From: Mesorhizobium_L sp035547755
Lineage (GTDB): Bacteria > Pseudomonadota > Alphaproteobacteria > Rhizobiales > Rhizobiaceae
Direction of reading: 5' to 3'
Assembly (NCBI GenBank): GCA_035547755.1
Contig: DASZUG010000014.1
Location: 62,001 to 126,000, forward strand
DNA: 64,000 bases
Below the pieces are notes generated by a model. That model was not told where the DNA came from. It saw nothing but the letters and a program-made list of their open reading frames with translations, and did no database searches. A program made the position numbers and the translations under genes. Numbering within the stretch: the stretch's first letter is position 1; each line of letters starts with the position of its first letter. Positions 61,501-64,000 of the stretch are shown here, one piece after another.

Positions 61501-61697
61501 GCGCCGGCGCCGCCAGCCGGCAGTCGATCGGCACCGCGGTCTTCGGCGGCATGCTCGCCGCGACCATCCTGTCCCTGATGTTCGTGCCGGTCTTCTACGC
61601 GGTCATCGAACGAATCAGGGAGGGCAAGGAGCCTGAGGAGCAAACCCTGCCATTGCCCGAGGAACATGTTTTCGAGCCCGCCGAGGCGGCCGAATAA
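58533..61697 (+). CDS. RND multidrug efflux pump, HAE1 family permease
   Basis: This 1054-residue inner-membrane proton antiporter (AcrB/MexB-like) starts MVNFFINRPIFASAIAIVMVLAG, the family N-terminus. It has twelve hydrophobic segments in two halves and two large periplasmic loops. The proton-relay aspartates are in GLVVDDAIVVVENVER around residues 405-410. It exports drugs, solvents or fatty acids from the periplasm through an adaptor and outer-membrane channel. The adaptor follows 16 bases later; pump-before-adaptor is less usual. No TolC-type gene is in the window. Confidence 0.94.
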   Translation: MVNFFINRPIFASAIAIVMVLAGTICYFLLPVSQFPDISPPQVVVTANYPGASAEVVANTVTTPLEQQINGVQGMTYMSSSSSNDGSSTITITFNVGYPIDIAAVDVQNRVSQAASSLPAIVNQSGITIKKQNPNFVLIVDLTSPDHSVDPVALSNYAYLRIVDPLKRLEGVGDVQIFGERRYSMRVWLDPDKLANLGITAVDVKNAIEEQNIQVAAGKIGQSPAPAGTPFEMQVNAVGRLSDPKEFGDIVVRADPATGSTVRLKDVARIELGALQYSSSAFFGKDPTVVLAVFQMPGSNALQLQQRVKDKMQELSKRFPKGIAYAMHYDTTRFVAASMHDVVITLAEALILVIAVVFIFLQSWRTTIIPTIAIPVSLIATLVVMELLGFSLNMLSLLGMVLAIGLVVDDAIVVVENVERQLEAGLPPLQATKKAMKEVTGPIIATTAVLMAVFIPVAFIPGVAGRLYNQFALTVAISVGISAFNSLTLSPALSAAFLRHRPASQFILFRWFNAGFTRLSHLYAHLVKGLIRLRWLMLGVFAAGLAATYFISQRIPSTFLPVEDQGYFFVVVQLPDGASLQRTDVVAKKVRDILQATPGVDIVGAITGLNFLTNAAQSNSAVEFAILKPWDERGPDETASKIVAATRMKLLQIPDAFALSFDPPSIPGLGTTGGFEFEVEDLAGKGSVALNQAVQSVIAEARKQPELNPQQLFTSFSTSTPQFDYDLDRTKAKLLGLSLPDIFNTLQIYLGSLYVNDFNLFGRTFRVTLQADKDARAQASDISKLYVRNASGGMVPLSTLGTLKPIVGPETVPHYNNYASALINGGPAPGYSSGQAIAAMERAAATALPRDFGYEWTGITYQELKAGSIATVVFTLAIVFVFLILAAQYESFAMPFMVLLAVPLALFGALLALWVRGMQIDVYSQIGFVMLVGLAAKNAILIVEFARRRREEGLSIVEAAMEAARLRLRPILMTAFAFILGVLPLMFATGAGAASRQSIGTAVFGGMLAATILSLMFVPVFYAVIERIREGKEPEEQTLPLPEEHVFEPAEAAE

Positions 61698-61713
61698 ATC
61701 TGGAGAAACGCAT

Positions 61714-62868
61714 ATGCGTGTGTGGAAAATCATCATAGGCGCCGCCGTGCTCGCCGGGGCGGTATCGGCGGTCGGCATCTATGTCTTCGATCGCAATGGC
61801 TGGGAATTGCATGAGGAAACGGCAGGCGCTGCCACGCGCTCGCAGGCCGCCTTCGTCATGCCCGTTCCGGTAGCGAAGCTGGTCAAGAAGACGATCCCCA
61901 TCTATCTCGACTATCCGGCCCGAACCGAGGCGATCCGCAACGTTACGCTGGAAGCCAAGGTCTCCGGCTATATCGAGAAGCAGGTCGCTCCGGACGGCGC
62001 GGACGTGAAGAAGGGCGATCTTCTCTACAAGATCGATCCGCGCGACTATCAGGCGCTTCTCGACCAGGCCAACGCCCAGGCGGAGCGCGACGCCGCCGCG
62101 CTCGATTATGCGCGGTCGAATCTCAATCGCGGCTCGCAGCTGGAAAAGAGCGGCTGGATCGACAAGGACAGTTTCGACCAGCGCACCAGCACGCAGCGGC
62201 AGGCCGCCGCGGCGCTCGCCGTCGACAAGGCCGCGGTCCGCCAGGCGTCGATCAATCTCGGCTATACCGAGATCCGCGCGCCGTTCGACGGCCGGCTGGG
62301 ACGCACGCAGGCCCCTGAAGGCACGCTGGTGAGCGTGGCCGGGACGGCGCTGAACACGCTCGTCCAGCTCGATCCGATCTATGTCACCTTCAATCCCGGC
62401 GAAAGCGATCTGCCGCGCATCGAAAAGGCGCGCGCGGCCGGCAAGCTGGAAGCCGTGGTTACCGTTCCGGGCGAAACCGGCGCGGAATATAAGGGCACGC
62501 TGACCTTCCTCGACAATGTCGTCGATCATGCGACGGGAACCATCACCGCGCGCGTTACCGTGGAGAATCCGAAGAAGACGCTTCTGCCCGGGCAATATGT
62601 GCAGGTCAGGCTGCATATCGGCGACCAGCCGGATGCGCTTATGGCGCCGCAGGTGGCGCTCGGATCGAGCCAGCTCGGAAAATATCTCTATGTCGTCGGC
62701 AAGGACAACAAGGTCGAGCAGCGCTTCGTCTCGCTCGGGCCGACGGATGGGGAACTGATCGCGGTCAAGGGCGATCTGCCGAAGGACACACAGGTGATCG
62801 TCGGCAATCTGCAGAAGATCGGCCCCGGCTCCCCGGTTGCCCCAATGCCGCAGAAGCCGAAGGGTTGA
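61714..62868 (+). CDS. RND periplasmic adaptor (membrane fusion protein)
   Basis: This 384-residue adaptor has an N-terminal anchor (WKIIIGAAVLAGAVSAVGIY), a barrel-sandwich/lipoyl part (VTLEAKVSGYIEKQVAPDGADVKKGD, split by the hairpin), a coiled-coil helical hairpin, and beta-barrel (LNTLVQLDPIYVTFN) and membrane-proximal domains. TGGAGA precedes the ATG at 61714. It bridges the pump and an outer-membrane channel. A bidirectional terminator follows. Confidence 0.92.
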   Translation: MRVWKIIIGAAVLAGAVSAVGIYVFDRNGWELHEETAGAATRSQAAFVMPVPVAKLVKKTIPIYLDYPARTEAIRNVTLEAKVSGYIEKQVAPDGADVKKGDLLYKIDPRDYQALLDQANAQAERDAAALDYARSNLNRGSQLEKSGWIDKDSFDQRTSTQRQAAAALAVDKAAVRQASINLGYTEIRAPFDGRLGRTQAPEGTLVSVAGTALNTLVQLDPIYVTFNPGESDLPRIEKARAAGKLEAVVTVPGETGAEYKGTLTFLDNVVDHATGTITARVTVENPKKTLLPGQYVQVRLHIGDQPDALMAPQVALGSSQLGKYLYVVGKDNKVEQRFVSLGPTDGELIAVKGDLPKDTQVIVGNLQKIGPGSPVAPMPQKPKG

Positions 62869-62887
62869 GCGGCAAGAGCGGATACGA

Positions 62888-62916
62888 AAAAGGGCCGGCA
62901 AACCACCGGCCCTTTT
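62888..62916. terminator. Bidirectional intrinsic terminator
   Basis: An 11-base-pair stem AAAAGGGCCGG/CCGGCCCTTTT around a 7-base loop has a T-run on both strands. It lies between the convergent adaptor and rpoH genes, so it can end both transcripts. Confidence 0.85.
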
Positions 62917-62930
62917 CATATGTGCGCTGC

Positions 62931-62967
62931 GTTAGAACGATTCCATCTAACCCTGAACCGCTCTAAG
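62931..62967. repeat. Partial rhizobial repeat near the rpoH 3' end
   Basis: TTAGAACGATTCC followed by ATCTAACCCTGAACCG matches a motif common between genes in Rhizobiales. TTAGA and TCTAA form a small inverted repeat. It lies 9 bases from the rpoH stop. Confidence 0.45.
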
Positions 62968-62975
62968 CGGCGGTG

Positions 62976-63890
62976 TTACGCCCCGTGCGCCTCGGCCTCT
63001 ATGGTGCGAAGCGACTGAGCCTGCCGGCGCGCGGCGGCCTTGACCGCCTCCTGCACCTTTTCAAAGGCCCGGACCTCGATCTGCCGGACGCGTTCGCGGC
63101 TGATGTCGAACTCGGCGGAAAGCTCCTCCAGCGTCAGGGGGTCTTCCGACAGGCGGCGTGCCTCGAAGATACGCTTTTCGCGGTCATTCAGGACCGACAT
63201 GGCGCCCGCCAGCATGGCGCGGCGATTCTCCAGCTCGTCCTGCTCGACGAGCATGTCTTCCTGGCTGTCGCGATCATCGGCCAGCCAATCCTGCCACTCG
63301 CCGGATTCGCCTTCCGTCGCCCGGATCGGCGCGTTCAGGGAAGCATCGCCCGACAGGCGCCGGTTCATCGACACGACCTCTTCTTCCGAGACGTTCAGGC
63401 GGGTCGCGATCTCATGCACCTGTTCGGGGTTGAGGTCGCCGTCGTCCAGGGCCTGGATCTTGCCCTTCACCTTCCTGAGATTGAAGAACAGCCGCTTCTG
63501 GTTCGCGGTGGTGCCCATCTTCACGAGGCTCCACGAACGCAGGATATATTCCTGGATCGCCGCCTTGATCCACCACATGGCATAGGTCGCCAGGCGGAAG
63601 CCGCGCTCCGGTTCGAATTTCTTGACGGCCTGCATCAAGCCGACATTGCCTTCCGAAATGACCTCGCCGATCGGCAGGCCATAGACACGATAGCCCATGG
63701 CGATCTTCGCCACGAGCCGCAAGTGGCTTGTCACAAGCTTGTGCGCCGCTTTGGTATCGGCATGCTCGTTGTAGCGCTTGGCGAGCATGTATTCTTCATC
63801 CGGCTGAAGCATCGGAAACCGGCGTATCTCTTCGAGATAACGCGACAGGCCGCCTTCTCCGGAAACGATGCTGGGTAATGTCTGGGCCAT
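62976..63890 (-). CDS. rpoH: RNA polymerase sigma factor RpoH (sigma-32)
   Basis: This 304-residue heat-shock sigma factor has region 2 (HLRLVAKIAMGYRVYGLPIG, then MWWIKAAIQEYILRSWS), the RpoH-box sequence NQKRLFFNLRK, and region 4 (LTLEELSAEFDISRERVRQIE). The overall length is typical of alphaproteobacterial RpoH. AGAGGGAGGG precedes the ATG. It is convergent with the RND adaptor gene. Rhizobia often carry two or three rpoH copies; this may be any of them. Confidence 0.96.
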   Translation of the reverse strand: MAQTLPSIVSGEGGLSRYLEEIRRFPMLQPDEEYMLAKRYNEHADTKAAHKLVTSHLRLVAKIAMGYRVYGLPIGEVISEGNVGLMQAVKKFEPERGFRLATYAMWWIKAAIQEYILRSWSLVKMGTTANQKRLFFNLRKVKGKIQALDDGDLNPEQVHEIATRLNVSEEEVVSMNRRLSGDASLNAPIRATEGESGEWQDWLADDRDSQEDMLVEQDELENRRAMLAGAMSVLNDREKRIFEARRLSEDPLTLEELSAEFDISRERVRQIEVRAFEKVQEAVKAAARRQAQSLRTIEAEAHGA

Positions 63891-64000
63891 TAAGCACCCT
63901 CCCTCTAGAATGGATGCGCCCCCTCCTTCGCGAGGCGGGCGTCATTTCCGTTCGCCGAAGCGACCCGGAAACCTTACTCATATAGGAAGAATTTCGGCGA

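Noticed and set aside
1..64000. CRISPR arrays, transposases, phage genes, toxin-antitoxin pairs
   Set aside because: No regular direct-repeat array and no product with such motifs was found on either strand.

Overview
The window reads as high-GC chromosome from an alphaproteobacterium of the order Hyphomicrobiales (Rhizobiales). This rests on the acnA-ccmAB divergent pair, the rpoH type, the pgk/class I aldolase pair and the rhizobial-type palindromic repeats. Family or genus cannot be fixed from the sequence alone. Almost all of it is protein-coding. There is one tRNA, tRNA-Arg(CCU) at 30349. I see no rRNA, CRISPR array, integrase, transposase or phage genes.

Layout. (1) 377-7241, + strand: an NMT1/SsuA-type ABC importer, a Gfo/Idh/MocA dehydrogenase, an amidase and a YeiH-type exporter, probably one uptake-and-catabolism unit for an unknown amide-like compound. 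(2) 7362-9901: a small membrane protein, then pgk and class I fructose-bisphosphate aldolase on the minus strand. (3) 10380-16573: a complete Liv-type ABC transporter (binding protein, two permeases, two ATPases) followed by a Rieske ring-hydroxylating oxygenase that has its own promoter; a sequence shared by the two promoter regions suggests co-regulation. (4) 16634-28838, mostly housekeeping: DUF1223 protein, acnA, ccmA and ccmB (separated by a large palindromic repeat, with no ccmC following), DUF3108 protein, an uncharacterised ATP-grasp-like protein, CPBP protease, lytic transglycosylase with a TusA-like protein, COG0523 GTPase and D,D-carboxypeptidase. (5) 29036-34994: an M20 amidohydrolase, tRNA-Arg, and an accessory catabolic cluster of IclR regulator, 2Fe-2S ferredoxin (frameshifted in its cluster motif), FAD ferredoxin reductase, glutamine-synthetase-like ligase and CHMI-type tautomerase. 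(6) 34980-40364: an NsrR-like regulator divergent from a molybdopterin nitrate-reductase-like enzyme and a Rieske-FAD fusion reductase. (7) 40378-43045: small genes, gluconokinase and a LysR regulator. (8) 43216-51696: a carbohydrate locus with MFS transporter, FGGY kinase, GntR regulator, SIS protein and a full sugar ABC transporter. (9) 52045-55618: cysJ-cysI sulfite reductase. (10) 55968-57246: two tandem Rnk/GreA-C-like regulators with strong upstream hairpins. (11) 57286-62868: TetR regulator, small protein, and an RND efflux pump with its adaptor. (12) 62976-63890: rpoH.

How it fits together. The oxygenase at 15215 has no reductase beside it, while 31490-33055 encodes exactly a ferredoxin and ferredoxin reductase, so the two loci may be parts of one oxygenase system. 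The nitrate-reductase-like enzyme has a dedicated Rieske-flavoprotein partner but no adjacent nitrite reductase or nitrate transporter. The most interesting places are the broken ferredoxin and its amine/aromatic-type cluster, the unusual nitrate reductase pair, the ATP-grasp protein, the split ccm locus and the tandem Rnk pair.
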